64,000 bases of DNA from Rhizobiales bacterium TNE-4 (GTDB lineage: Bacteria > Pseudomonadota > Alphaproteobacteria > Rhizobiales > Beijerinckiaceae): contig JAHRCV010000003.1 of NCBI GenBank assembly GCA_019083985.1, positions 248,001-312,000 of the forward strand, read 5' to 3'. Positions 56,141 through 64,000 of this stretch are shown in pieces (the first letter of the stretch is position 1; each line of letters opens with the position of its first letter). The notes below the pieces were generated by a model. That model was not told the origin of the DNA. It did not search any database and saw only the letters and a list, made by a program, of their open reading frames with translations. The translations under genes were made by a program, and so were the position numbers.

Positions 56141-56476
56141 ATGGTTGTTCCTTCTCCCCCGTCCAACCCGGCTTTTCCGGCTGAGACTGCTGCACTCGTA
56201 TTTGAAAATTTTGAACGGCTGCAGCGGGCCTATCGGATCGACATTGCCTCCTGGTTCCTGCTCACCAGCGTCTATTTCAGCAATATTCGCGACTCGAGCC
56301 GGACCATGTTGGCGCTGACGCCTGTGAGCGCCATTGAATTGGCGCGGATCACAGGTCTGTCGCGCGAGACGGTGCGCCGCAAATTGCAGGTCCTGTTGCA
56401 CAAGGGCCTTGTGCGCAAGATCAACCGCTCCTGGGTGGTGACCGATCTGTGCGTTCATGGCAGTCGCGCATCCTAA
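56141..56476 (+). CDS. Solitary winged-helix (Crp-like) regulator 2
   Basis: A 111-residue protein (MVVPSPPSNPAFPAETAALV) that shares its architecture with regulator 1: a helical lead (NFERLQRAYRIDIASWFLLT) and a winged helix (ELARITGLSRETVRRKLQVLLHKGLVR). The frame is open upstream to 55829, but that part is unlike protein. It overlaps the end of the btuD-like gene by 4 bases on the opposite strand. Two divergent paralogues suggest a heterodimer or cross-regulating pair; no target is known. Confidence 0.72.
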   Translation: MVVPSPPSNPAFPAETAALVFENFERLQRAYRIDIASWFLLTSVYFSNIRDSSRTMLALTPVSAIELARITGLSRETVRRKLQVLLHKGLVRKINRSWVVTDLCVHGSRAS

Positions 56477-57258
56477 GCCTCGCGTTCCATCGAGCGTGCC
56501 GCCCATGGTAAGATTGCGCGGACACCGTCGCGTTCAAAGCTGACAATCTCAACGCCAAACACCGCGCCGAGTTGCTCAGGCGTCAACACTGCAGCGGGTG
56601 CTCCATCGGCGGCGATCGCACCCTTGTCCATCAGGATGATGCGGTCGGCGAAACGCGCGGCCAACGCCAGATCGTGCAAGACAACAATCACAAGGCGGTT
56701 CGCGCGCGCTTGGGCTTGCAAGGTTTCCATCACGCTCAGCTGATGGCGCGGATCAAGCGCCGATACAGGCTCATCGGTGAGCAGAATGGGTGCTTCCACC
56801 GCAAGCGCGCGTGCGAGAAACGCACGTGCCTGTTCGCCTCCCGAAAGCGTGGTGATGTCGCGATCGGCCAAAGCGTCGAGATCGCACGCGCTGAGCGCTT
56901 GGGCGATGGCCATGTCATCGCGTGCTGTCAGGCTATCGAGCGTCGCGCCGTGCGGCATACGCCCAAGCGCAACCACTGAGCGTACCGCCAGCGGCCAGAC
57001 CGCCTGTCCTGTTTGCGGCAACCAGCCAATGGTGCGCGCACGTGCGACCGGCGACAGGACATTCAGCGCCTGTCCGTCGAGCGTGATGCTTTTGGTTTTG
57101 AGAAGCCCCGCAAGCGCGCGCAGCAAAGTCGATTTGCCAGCCCCGTTCGGCCCCAGAATGCAAATCAGTTCGCCGCTCTGTGCAGCAAAATCGATCCCCT
57201 TCAGCACAATACGGCCGCCAAGCGAAACGGTGAGATCGTGCGCCGCGAGCTCTGTCAT
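56473..57258 (-). CDS. btuD: ABC ATPase for B12/siderophore-type uptake (BtuD/FecE-like)
   Basis: This 261-residue ATPase has Walker A GPNGAGKST near residue 36, signature TTLSGGEQARAF, Walker B APILLTDEPVSALDP and the H-loop VVLHDLALAARF. It powers the FecCD-type permease encoded just upstream, with which it overlaps by 4 bases. Riboswitch control of the operon argues for B12 or a cobamide as ligand. ATG 57258 fixes the start. Confidence 0.9.
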   Translation of the reverse strand: MTELAAHDLTVSLGGRIVLKGIDFAAQSGELICILGPNGAGKSTLLRALAGLLKTKSITLDGQALNVLSPVARARTIGWLPQTGQAVWPLAVRSVVALGRMPHGATLDSLTARDDMAIAQALSACDLDALADRDITTLSGGEQARAFLARALAVEAPILLTDEPVSALDPRHQLSVMETLQAQARANRLVIVVLHDLALAARFADRIILMDKGAIAADGAPAAVLTPEQLGAVFGVEIVSFERDGVRAILPWAARSMEREA

Positions 57259-58259
57259 GATGCATCCGCCGCAATCGCACCGCGCCGCCGCGCAATAATG
57301 GCAAGGAAGAATGGTACGCCCATCAAGGCCGTCAGCGCACCGACTTTGAGTTCGGTCGGTGCAGGCACAAGACGCGCCAGCATATCGGCACTGAGCGTGA
57401 GCGCGGCGCCCACCAAGGCAGCCGGCAATAACACCGCTTTCGGATCGCCCTTCACTGCATCGCGCACAAGATGGGGTGCAACGAGCCCGACAAATCCTAT
57501 TGCGCCTGAAACTGAGACCGCCCCGCCCAGTGCGCACGCCACACCAAGCACGATCAGAATGCGCTCCCGCACCAAAGACAGGCCGAGACTTTCTGCAGTC
57601 TCTTCGCCAAGGGTCAAAGCGCGCAAGGGTTCGCCCGCGCGCAGAAGAAGAAGCGAGCCAATCACCATGAAAGGTGCGGCCATCGCAACGTGGCGAAACG
57701 AACGATCTTCGAATGATCCCAATAACCAGAATACGATTTCGGTCACAGCGAACGGATTGGCAGAGAGATTGATCACGATCGATGTGAGCGCTGCTGCAAG
57801 GCTCGCAACCGCGAGCCCTGCCAAAATCAATGTGGTGACACCGGCAACGCGACCGGCAACGGCTAAGACCAGCAACACCGACAATAACGCGCCGCCGAGC
57901 GCTGCTACCGGCAACGCAAATGAAAGCGCCTCCACAGTCCCCGTATAAAGGACGAGGACCGCGCCAAGCGCAGCCGCTTGGGGTGCGCCGAACAAGGCTG
58001 GATCAGCGAGTGGATTACGCAAAAGGCCTTGCAAGGCTGCGCCCGACAGGCCGAGCACGAAGCCAACGCTCAACGCCAGCAATGTCCGCGGCAAGCGAAT
58101 GTCATAGATGATCAGTGCTGCCGTCTGATCTTGCCGGATGAAGCCTTTGATCAGATCGATCCATGATAAGGAGACCGATCCGATCATGAGCGACGCGCAA
58201 GTGAGCGCAACGAGAAGGATGATGAGCGCCGGTACAAGACGGACGGCGCGCATCGTCAT
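57255..58259 (-). CDS. btuC: FecCD-family permease (BtuC-like)
   Basis: A 334-residue inner-membrane permease with about ten helices. RLPRTLLALSVGFVLGLSGAALQGLLRNPLADP is the family core (seen here as RLPRTLLALSVG and GLLRNPLADPALFG), and GAIGFVGLVAPHLVR is the second. It works with the ATPase downstream and the TonB receptor upstream. The start codon is one base after the receptor's stop codon. No gene for a periplasmic binding protein (BtuF) is in the operon; it must be elsewhere. Confidence 0.92.
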   Translation of the reverse strand: MTMRAVRLVPALIILLVALTCASLMIGSVSLSWIDLIKGFIRQDQTAALIIYDIRLPRTLLALSVGFVLGLSGAALQGLLRNPLADPALFGAPQAAALGAVLVLYTGTVEALSFALPVAALGGALLSVLLVLAVAGRVAGVTTLILAGLAVASLAAALTSIVINLSANPFAVTEIVFWLLGSFEDRSFRHVAMAAPFMVIGSLLLLRAGEPLRALTLGEETAESLGLSLVRERILIVLGVACALGGAVSVSGAIGFVGLVAPHLVRDAVKGDPKAVLLPAALVGAALTLSADMLARLVPAPTELKVGALTALMGVPFFLAIIARRRGAIAADAS

Positions 58260-58260
58260 C

Positions 58261-60237
58261 TTACCAGCTCGCCTTCAGGCCAGCATAAATCGCCCGGCCT
58301 GATGTGCCATAGCTATACACTTCCTGATACTGCGCATTGGTCAGGTTTTCAGCGCGCAGATAGGCGGTGAAATGATCGTTGAATTTATAACGCGCCCACA
58401 TATCAAGCCGCGCATAGGGGGCGAGCGTCACATTGCCGTAATCGAGCTGTGATCCGACCAGATAAAGCTGCGCTTCAATCTCAGTGTTGGTGATGCCGGT
58501 ATAGATGGCACTCAAACTGCCGCGATTGCGTGGACGGCGCAGCAATTGCGAATCCGTATCGAGATTTTCGCCATAGAGGTAAGTATAGCTGCCTTTGACG
58601 AGCCATTGGCCCGGTACAAGATTATACTTGGCTGACGCTTCGACACCGGAGATCAGCGCGCGTCCCACATTGTAATAGACGCAGCTGAAACCCGCGCAGG
58701 TAAAATCGATCAAATTGCGATAGCGCGACCAGAACGCTGTGCCCGAAAGAACAAGGCGGCCATCAAGCAGCGATTGGTCGATACCGGCATCCACACCAAT
58801 ATTATGTTCCGGTTGCAAAGCCGGCAGATCATTCGCGATCGGCCCATAGGCCGAATACATCTGATAGAGCGAGGGTGCCTTCGCGCCAGTCCCAACGCTT
58901 GCGCGCAGTTTTGTCGTTGTCGTGAGATCGTAGGCGGCCGTGCCGCGCCACGTCCAGAAATTGTCGACGCTTTCGACGCTGTCAACACGACCGCCCACGG
59001 TGAACGACCATTGCTCGGTCGGGGTCCATTGCAGTGTCGAGAACGCCGAATTTGTCACTTGGTTGGCGTCGACATCAATCGTGGCGAGTGATGCGTTGCG
59101 TGGCACCGGCCCGGTCATGCTTTTGGCCGTTTCGGTCTCGTTACGCAGGCCGGTGATCAGGAAGAAGTTATTGTTGATCTTGAAATTGTTCTGAAGCTCT
59201 GCCCCATAACGCTGCCCGCTATAATCATTCGAAGCGAAATAGGGCCCATAAGATGAGGACCAATCATTGATCGAATTGCGATCGGTGCGGTTGCCAAACA
59301 GGTTCAGGGTCGTCGTCATCCGGCCGTCGAGCCCGTCAACCGCACCCTTCGCCCAGAATTGATTGGTGAAGGCGCGCTGCCGGTTGAGTGTCACATCGGC
59401 AAAGCTGATGTCCGCAGGTGTTGCGCCAGGCGATGCACCATTGTCGTAATGCACATTCGACCAGAAACCGAGATAACCCGCTTCAAGACTGACACCATTG
59501 CCATTGGCCCAGCCCAAGCGCGCGCTGCCATTGATTTTTTGCGCCGGATCATTGTCGAACGGGCCGAACGCTGCGTAGCGGCCGATACGATAACCGAAGC
59601 TTGAAAAACCGTCGGTACGGAGGCCGTTCAGCGAAAAGGCATAATTGAAATCGCCATAGGAGCCTGTAAGCGCTGCACGCGCGAGGGCGGTTCCATAAGA
59701 TCCGCCTTCAACGGTCAGCGAGGCTTTGGGATTGCCCGCGCCTTTGCGTGTCACGATGTTGATCACGCCGCCCATCGCGTCCGAACCGTAAAGCGCTGAT
59801 TGTGGTCCGCGCAGAATTTCGATGCGCTCGATATCCGATGGCGAGTAACCGCCAAAATCGAAATCACCCGCGATCGAGGACGGATCGCCAATGCGAACGC
59901 CATCGATCATCACCAAGGTCTGGCTCGGCTTCGAACCGCGCAGCGTGATCGAGGTGTTGCCGCCAATCCCACCCCGTTCGGAGACGAACACCCCTTCGAC
60001 GGGACGCAGCACATCGGCGATACTTTTGGCGGCTTTGTTCTCGATTTCTTCACGGGTGATGACGGTCACCGAGGAACCGGTTTTCGCCACCGCTTGCGGA
60101 GCGCGCAGCGGCGTCACCACAATTTCGTTGGATGAGGGCGCATCCTGCAATTGGGCGAAGGCGGGTGTGGAGAGCGCGGCGATAGCCGCAATGAAGGGAG
60201 GCCGCAGAAGCGGCAAAAAGCGCGTTGGCGCAGTCAT
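58261..60237 (-). CDS. btuB: TonB-dependent outer-membrane receptor, BtuB-like
   Basis: This 658-residue beta barrel has a signal peptide (MTAPTRFLPLLRPPFIAAIA..., ending AFA). A TonB-box-like NEIVVTPLRAPQ follows the signal peptide. The plug shows GSSVTVITREEIENKAAKS and SDIERIEILRGPQSALYGSD, and the barrel ends in the aromatic YAGLKASW. ATG 60237 is chosen over 60300, because the longer frame would lie in the riboswitch. Its leader carries a cobalamin riboswitch, so cobalamin or a related corrinoid is the likely cargo. Confidence 0.93.
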   Translation of the reverse strand: MTAPTRFLPLLRPPFIAAIAALSTPAFAQLQDAPSSNEIVVTPLRAPQAVAKTGSSVTVITREEIENKAAKSIADVLRPVEGVFVSERGGIGGNTSITLRGSKPSQTLVMIDGVRIGDPSSIAGDFDFGGYSPSDIERIEILRGPQSALYGSDAMGGVINIVTRKGAGNPKASLTVEGGSYGTALARAALTGSYGDFNYAFSLNGLRTDGFSSFGYRIGRYAAFGPFDNDPAQKINGSARLGWANGNGVSLEAGYLGFWSNVHYDNGASPGATPADISFADVTLNRQRAFTNQFWAKGAVDGLDGRMTTTLNLFGNRTDRNSINDWSSSYGPYFASNDYSGQRYGAELQNNFKINNNFFLITGLRNETETAKSMTGPVPRNASLATIDVDANQVTNSAFSTLQWTPTEQWSFTVGGRVDSVESVDNFWTWRGTAAYDLTTTTKLRASVGTGAKAPSLYQMYSAYGPIANDLPALQPEHNIGVDAGIDQSLLDGRLVLSGTAFWSRYRNLIDFTCAGFSCVYYNVGRALISGVEASAKYNLVPGQWLVKGSYTYLYGENLDTDSQLLRRPRNRGSLSAIYTGITNTEIEAQLYLVGSQLDYGNVTLAPYARLDMWARYKFNDHFTAYLRAENLTNAQYQEVYSYGTSGRAIYAGLKASW

Positions 60238-60274
60238 ATCAACCTCGAACCGTCCCACCGACGGCGTTGGCGTG

Positions 60275-60470
60275 ATATGTCGGCCGGTCTCCTGGCTCAC
60301 GGGTCACGGCCTTAAAACCCCTTCCCGGATCATCAAGATCCAGTGGTAACGGTTTCAGGCTCGCCGCTCACAGTTGCGGGGGCAGCTGCGGACTAGGGAC
60401 AAGGTCCCGCACCGCATTCCCAGTTTCACCCCCACCACGGGGGCACCGACAAGGTGGTTGAACCTTAGAC
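60275..60470 (-). promoter_or_regulatory. Cobalamin riboswitch in the btuB leader
   Basis: On the minus strand the leader holds GCTGCCCCCGCAACTGTGAG (the conserved core, about 60365-60385) and the B12 box AGCCAGGAGACCGGCC (about 60282-60297). Upstream is the characteristic GGTGAAACTGGGAATGCGGTG. The order and spacing are those of the alphaproteobacterial cobalamin riboswitch. A small hairpin (CCGTCGGTGGGACGG) sits between it and the start codon and may act on ribosome access. It should shut down receptor synthesis when B12 is abundant. Confidence 0.95.
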
Positions 60471-60525
60471 AGCGCAGGCCATGGGAGCAACCCGACTTTT
60501 GGGGGCACCCTCTTGAAAGCCGAGG

Positions 60526-61197
60526 TCATTCCCCTACGAGCACGATATGGACCGAGCGCGGCCCATGCGCGCCGAGCAGCAATTTCTGTTCGATATCGCC
60601 CGAGCGGGAAGGTCCTGTGATCCAATTCACTGTACGCGGCATGTGGCCTTTGCCATCGCGCTCACGAATGCGTTGCCAGACATCTTCATACGAGCCGCGC
60701 ACATCTTTCGCATCGACCACGACGATCGCGTAGTCGGGAAGGAAGTTCAAAGTAGAGGGATTGTCCGGCCCCGATGTCATGATCAGCGTGCCTGTCTCGG
60801 CCACACCGGCGAAGGCGTGATTGACGGCCACGAGATCGCCGCCATCGCTCTTGCCATGCGAGATTTCAAGCGCGGTCTTGTCCCATGGCATGCCGGCAAG
60901 GCGTTCATCTGCGCCCATCCGCAGGCGCGCCGGCAAATTCGTCCGGCGCAGAAAATCAGCGATCGCTTCCGGCACGGCCGCGCGATCTTTCACGCGGTCA
61001 ATCGTGGCAAGCGTGGCTTTCGCCTGCTCTTCAAAAAGGGCCAGTAATGCTTCGCCCGAAAGATGGCCGCGCTCCGGCACGATACCGCGCGGCGCTTTCG
61101 CGATGCGTTCGTTCACCGCTTCACGCCGCGGCTGCTCTTTTCCCGTCACGCCGAGCGAACGACGCACCGAACCGAATATTTCTTCACGCGCGCTCAT
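60526..61197 (-). CDS. lutC: LutC subunit of the L-lactate oxidation complex
   Basis: This 223-residue LUD-domain protein (YkgG) begins MSAREEIFGSVRRSLGV. The family core VAETGTLIMTSGPDNPSTLNFLPD and the terminal GAHGPRSVHIVLVGE are clear. LutABC converts L-lactate to pyruvate. It overlaps lutB by 4 bases and is the last gene of the operon. Confidence 0.94.
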   Translation of the reverse strand: MSAREEIFGSVRRSLGVTGKEQPRREAVNERIAKAPRGIVPERGHLSGEALLALFEEQAKATLATIDRVKDRAAVPEAIADFLRRTNLPARLRMGADERLAGMPWDKTALEISHGKSDGGDLVAVNHAFAGVAETGTLIMTSGPDNPSTLNFLPDYAIVVVDAKDVRGSYEDVWQRIRERDGKGHMPRTVNWITGPSRSGDIEQKLLLGAHGPRSVHIVLVGE

Positions 61198-62624
61198 GCC
61201 TTCGCTCCCTTGCGGGCTTTCCATTGTTCTTGGAACGTGCCGCCTTGTGGCGCGGGGAAATCACGGTAATCCGTCCATCCGCCTGCGAAGGGAAGCGATG
61301 TGAATTTGCCCTTGTCGCGCCCGAACCAAGCGAGCGCCTTCATGCCGAGATTGCTTGCGAAACGATAAAGCATCGGGCGCTTGGCAAAGAAGGCCCACAC
61401 GCCAAGACCTGACCGCACAGTGGCGGGCGTGAGGTGGCGTTCGAATTCCTGCTCGCGCCAATGCCGCATCATTTTCGGCAAGGGAATGCGCACAGGGCAG
61501 ACGCTTTCGCAGCGGCCGCAGAAGGTTGATGCATTCGGCAGATGGCCCGCTTTATCAACGCCAATCAAAGACGGCGATAACACGGCGCCCATCGGCCCGG
61601 GATAGACCCAGCCATACGCATGCCCGCCGACAGCGTGATAAACAGGGCAATGATTCATGCAAGCGCCGCAGCGGATGCAGCGCAGCATGTCTTGGAACGA
61701 AGTGCCAAGCATTGCCGAGCGGCCATTGTCGAGCACGACGACGTGATATTCTTCCGGCCCGTCTACATCGCCGGGACGGCGCGGACCGGTCGAAAATGTC
61801 GTATAGACGCTCATTTCCTGCCCGGTCGCCGAACGTGCAAGCACGCGCAGGATTTGCGATACGTCATCAAGCGTCGGCACGAGCTTTTCAATCGACGCAA
61901 TCACGATATGGATTTTCGGCAAAATCTGCGTGAGATCGCCATTGCCCTCATTGGTGACGATCACTGAGGTGCCTGTTTCGGCGATCAGAAAATTCGCACC
62001 CGTAATGCCAACATCGGCGGCGAGGAATTTTTCGCGCAAAACTTGGCGTGCTTCGGTGAGGAGCTGGACCGGCTCAGAAAGATCACGGTTCGGATCAAGA
62101 TGCGTATGCACGCGGCGGAAATCACTTTCTACCTGCGTCGCATTCAAATGTACGGCTGGCGCGATGATGTGGGACGGTGCTTCATTGCGCAGCTGAATGA
62201 TGTATTCACCCAGATCGGTTTCAACCGGCGTCATGCCGGCCGCTTCGATCGCAGCATTCAGATTGATCTCTTCCGAGATCATCGACTTGCCTTTGGTAAC
62301 GGTTTTGGCGCCCGCCTTACGGCAAATATCGACAATGGCTTGGCGGGCTTCTTCCGCCGTACGCGCCCAATGCACATGCCCGCCCGCATCCTGAACTTTG
62401 TTTTCCCATTTCTCGAGATAGAGATCGAGATTGGCGAGCGTGTGATTTTTGATGTCGCGCGCACTGTCGCGTAGCGCCTCGAATTCTGGCAGCTTTGCCG
62501 CCACAGCGGCGCGCTTGTCGATGAAGCCTTGGCGCACATTGGAGAGCGCCATCTGGAGCTGCTCGTCCTTCAGCGCCTCATGCGCATTCTCTTTGAAATA
62601 AGGAGAGGTGGGATGCGCGGTCAT
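61194..62624 (-). CDS. lutB: LutB iron-sulfur subunit of the L-lactate oxidation complex
   Basis: A 476-residue protein with an N-terminal LUD-like domain (ITGANFLIAETGTSVIVTNE) and two 4Fe-4S motifs: CIRCGACMNHCPVYHAVGG near residue 310 and CGRCESVCPVRIPLPKM near residue 365. It passes electrons from lactate oxidation. It overlaps lutA and lutC by 4 bases each, so the three proteins are made together. Confidence 0.95.
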   Translation of the reverse strand: MTAHPTSPYFKENAHEALKDEQLQMALSNVRQGFIDKRAAVAAKLPEFEALRDSARDIKNHTLANLDLYLEKWENKVQDAGGHVHWARTAEEARQAIVDICRKAGAKTVTKGKSMISEEINLNAAIEAAGMTPVETDLGEYIIQLRNEAPSHIIAPAVHLNATQVESDFRRVHTHLDPNRDLSEPVQLLTEARQVLREKFLAADVGITGANFLIAETGTSVIVTNEGNGDLTQILPKIHIVIASIEKLVPTLDDVSQILRVLARSATGQEMSVYTTFSTGPRRPGDVDGPEEYHVVVLDNGRSAMLGTSFQDMLRCIRCGACMNHCPVYHAVGGHAYGWVYPGPMGAVLSPSLIGVDKAGHLPNASTFCGRCESVCPVRIPLPKMMRHWREQEFERHLTPATVRSGLGVWAFFAKRPMLYRFASNLGMKALAWFGRDKGKFTSLPFAGGWTDYRDFPAPQGGTFQEQWKARKGAKA

Positions 62625-63427
62625 CGTGTCTTCTCCTGACCGTTCGGCGCGCCGATCGGCGGCACATCCGTCATGCCTGCAAGCACTTCGGCCACATGGC
62701 GCACGGCGATGGTCGAACCCATGCGTGAGAGTTTGCCTGCCATGTTCATCAGGCAGCCAAGATCGCCTGCAATCAACATGTCAGGCTCGGCCGCTTCAAT
62801 GTTTTCGGCTTTTTTCGTCACGATGGAATCGGAAATCTCGCCATATTTAACAGCGAACGTGCCACCAAAGCCGCAGCACACTTCGTTTTCGTTCATCTCC
62901 GTGAGGTGCAATCCCTCAACCGATTGCAGCAGCAGGCGCGGCTGTTTTTTCACGCCGAGTTCGCGCAGGCCCGAGCAGGAATCGTGATAGGTCGCGGTCC
63001 CCGAGATAGACGCATCGACTTTCCGTACGCCAAGCACGTCGACGAGGAAGCTCGTCAATTCATAGGTCTTTTCGGCGATCTCATCGGCACGCCGCGCGAG
63101 GTTCGGGTCATGCTTGAAGAGTTCGGGATAATGTTTGCGCACCTGTCCCGCGCAGGAGCCAGAGGGCGCCACGATATAATCATAGCCCTCAAACGCCGTG
63201 ATCATCTGTTCGGCCAAAGCGCGCGCGGTATCGCGGTCACCGGAGTTGAAGGCGGGCTGCCCGCAGCAGGTCTGGGATGGCACTTCGACGATGCAGCCGG
63301 CATCTTCGAGCAGCTTGGCGGTGGCCATGCCGATCGAGGGGCGCATCAAATCGACGAGGCAGGTGGCAAACAGGGCCACGCGCGGCGGACGGGATGAGGT
63401 GGGTGCGGCCAAAAGGGCCTCCTTCAA
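62621..63427 (-). CDS. lutA: LutA (CCG-domain) subunit of the L-lactate oxidation complex
   Basis: This 268-residue protein has two CCG domains typical of GlpC/HdrB-like proteins: SQTCCGQPAFNSGD near residue 53, and NEVCCGFGGTFAVKYGE near residue 192. YHDSCSGLRELGV and the APSGSCAGQVRKH stretch carry further Cys residues. It is the first gene of lutA-lutB-lutC. No lactate permease or LutR-like regulator is beside it. The promoter is probably in the 144 bases shared with the DUF3422 gene. Confidence 0.94.
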   Translation of the reverse strand: MKEALLAAPTSSRPPRVALFATCLVDLMRPSIGMATAKLLEDAGCIVEVPSQTCCGQPAFNSGDRDTARALAEQMITAFEGYDYIVAPSGSCAGQVRKHYPELFKHDPNLARRADEIAEKTYELTSFLVDVLGVRKVDASISGTATYHDSCSGLRELGVKKQPRLLLQSVEGLHLTEMNENEVCCGFGGTFAVKYGEISDSIVTKKAENIEAAEPDMLIAGDLGCLMNMAGKLSRMGSTIAVRHVAEVLAGMTDVPPIGAPNGQEKTR

Positions 63428-63571
63428 TGCTGAGGGCCGGGACGATGGCCTAGACCTAACGCAAGTGCAAGATGGTGTTTCACCGCGCCGTTCTGTACTT
63501 CCGGCCTTGAAGCGCAGGCCTCACCGCCCCATGCTCCAGTTTCGGAAACAGGGCTTGAGCGGAAGCGGGTC

Positions 63572-64000
63572 ATGACCACGACGGGACTGCCTTTCGACGA
63601 TCTCAAGCCACATCCGCAACGCGATGCGGTGCTGGGTGAAGTGCATGCCCGGCCTTTCCATCCGCTCGCGGCCCCGCGCCGTCTCCTTCATTTCGCCTTC
63701 ATGACCGACGCCGCCTCCGCGCGGGCGGACCGGCAGGCGCTCGCCGTCTTTTGTGAGCGACAGGGGCTGCCCGGCCCCGGCGAGAACGCCAAGCACCATC
63801 GGTTGACGTTAGGGGATATGGCCCTGCGCTGGGAACAGCACAGCGAGTTCACCACCTACACCGTCGATGTGCCGGGCGATCCCGCGCGCGCCTTCTTCCC
63901 CGATCCGCGCGCTTTGCCGACGCCTTTCACCGGCTTGCCAGCACCCGGCCCGCTTCTTGTGGCGGTTGATCTGCATATTTTGCCCGCTTCGGCTCACCTC
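63572..64000 (+). CDS. DUF3422-family protein, N-terminal part
   Basis: The first 143 residues of a longer protein that runs past the right edge (family members are about 400-450 residues). DAVLGEVHARPFHPLAAPRR, HFAFMTD, and ALRWEQHSEFTTYTVDVPGD are the DUF3422 landmarks. The missing C-terminus normally carries membrane segments. Function is unknown; the family is common in alphaproteobacteria. It is divergent from lutA. Confidence 0.85.
   Translation, partial: MTTTGLPFDDLKPHPQRDAVLGEVHARPFHPLAAPRRLLHFAFMTDAASARADRQALAVFCERQGLPGPGENAKHHRLTLGDMALRWEQHSEFTTYTVDVPGDPARAFFPDPRALPTPFTGLPAPGPLLVAVDLHILPASAHL

Noticed and set aside
57013-57948. Antisense open frame of 311 codons over the ABC permease and ATPase genes
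   Set aside because: Ala/Ser/Pro/Arg-rich shadow without family features.

Overview
The window reads as chromosomal DNA of a GC-rich alphaproteobacterium, most likely of the order Hyphomicrobiales (Rhizobiales). The signs are a C4-type 5-aminolevulinate synthase, an OlsB ornithine-lipid acyltransferase, a DUF3422 gene, the hslVU / hisB-DUF2628-hisHAFE / coaA arrangement, and two copies of a dispersed palindromic repeat (1247-1337, 10662-10780) of a kind common in that order. A bchE-bchJ pair suggests that the organism, or a recent ancestor, makes bacteriochlorophyll.

Layout. 1-14.5 kb is core housekeeping: a cut-off ORF, tRNA-Gly(CCC), a SCO-family copper protein, trpS, murJ, hslU and hslV (minus strand), the histidine cluster hisB-DUF2628-hisH-hisA-hisF-hisE, coaA, uppP, a GST, queG and an SDR. 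14.5-30 kb holds olsB, a hybrid histidine kinase, comM/yifB, an unrecognised AT-richer gene, mutS, a malic enzyme with a PTA-like tail, small enzymes, a large coiled-coil protein and a secreted EF-hand protein. 28.3-32.7 kb has a sugar-acid dehydratase plus a DHDPS-family partner, and a secreted carboxylesterase. 32.9-38.3 kb has tRNA-Thr(GGT), hemA, a small basic protein with murA, a UPF0114 protein, msrA, a halohydrin-dehalogenase-like SDR and tRNA-Ser(GGA).

38.3-40.5 kb is an accessory patch behind tRNA-Ser. It contains a His-tailed membrane protein, a tRNA-like remnant, a 94-nt inverted-repeat element that folds on paper like a structured RNA, and two AT-rich genes (a stomatin/SPFH protein and a HEPN-like helical protein). 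40.5-50.6 kb has a YgiQ radical SAM protein, a secreted lipase, bchEJ, a GGDEF-EAL protein and an orphan periplasmic binding protein. Upstream of bchE are a perfect PpsR/CrtJ-type box and a FixK/FNR-type box.

50.6-64 kb is transport and energy: azlCD, a TerC protein, tctBAC, two divergent solitary winged-helix regulators, a B12-riboswitch-controlled TonB receptor/ABC uptake operon, the lutABC L-lactate oxidation operon, and the start of a DUF3422 gene.

The strongest leads are the dual redox/light control signature on bchEJ, the SPFH + HEPN-like pair with its adjacent tRNA-like and structured elements, the HHDH-like SDR lacking its catalytic Tyr, the binding protein paired with a GGDEF-EAL receptor, and the twin winged-helix regulators around a strong hairpin.
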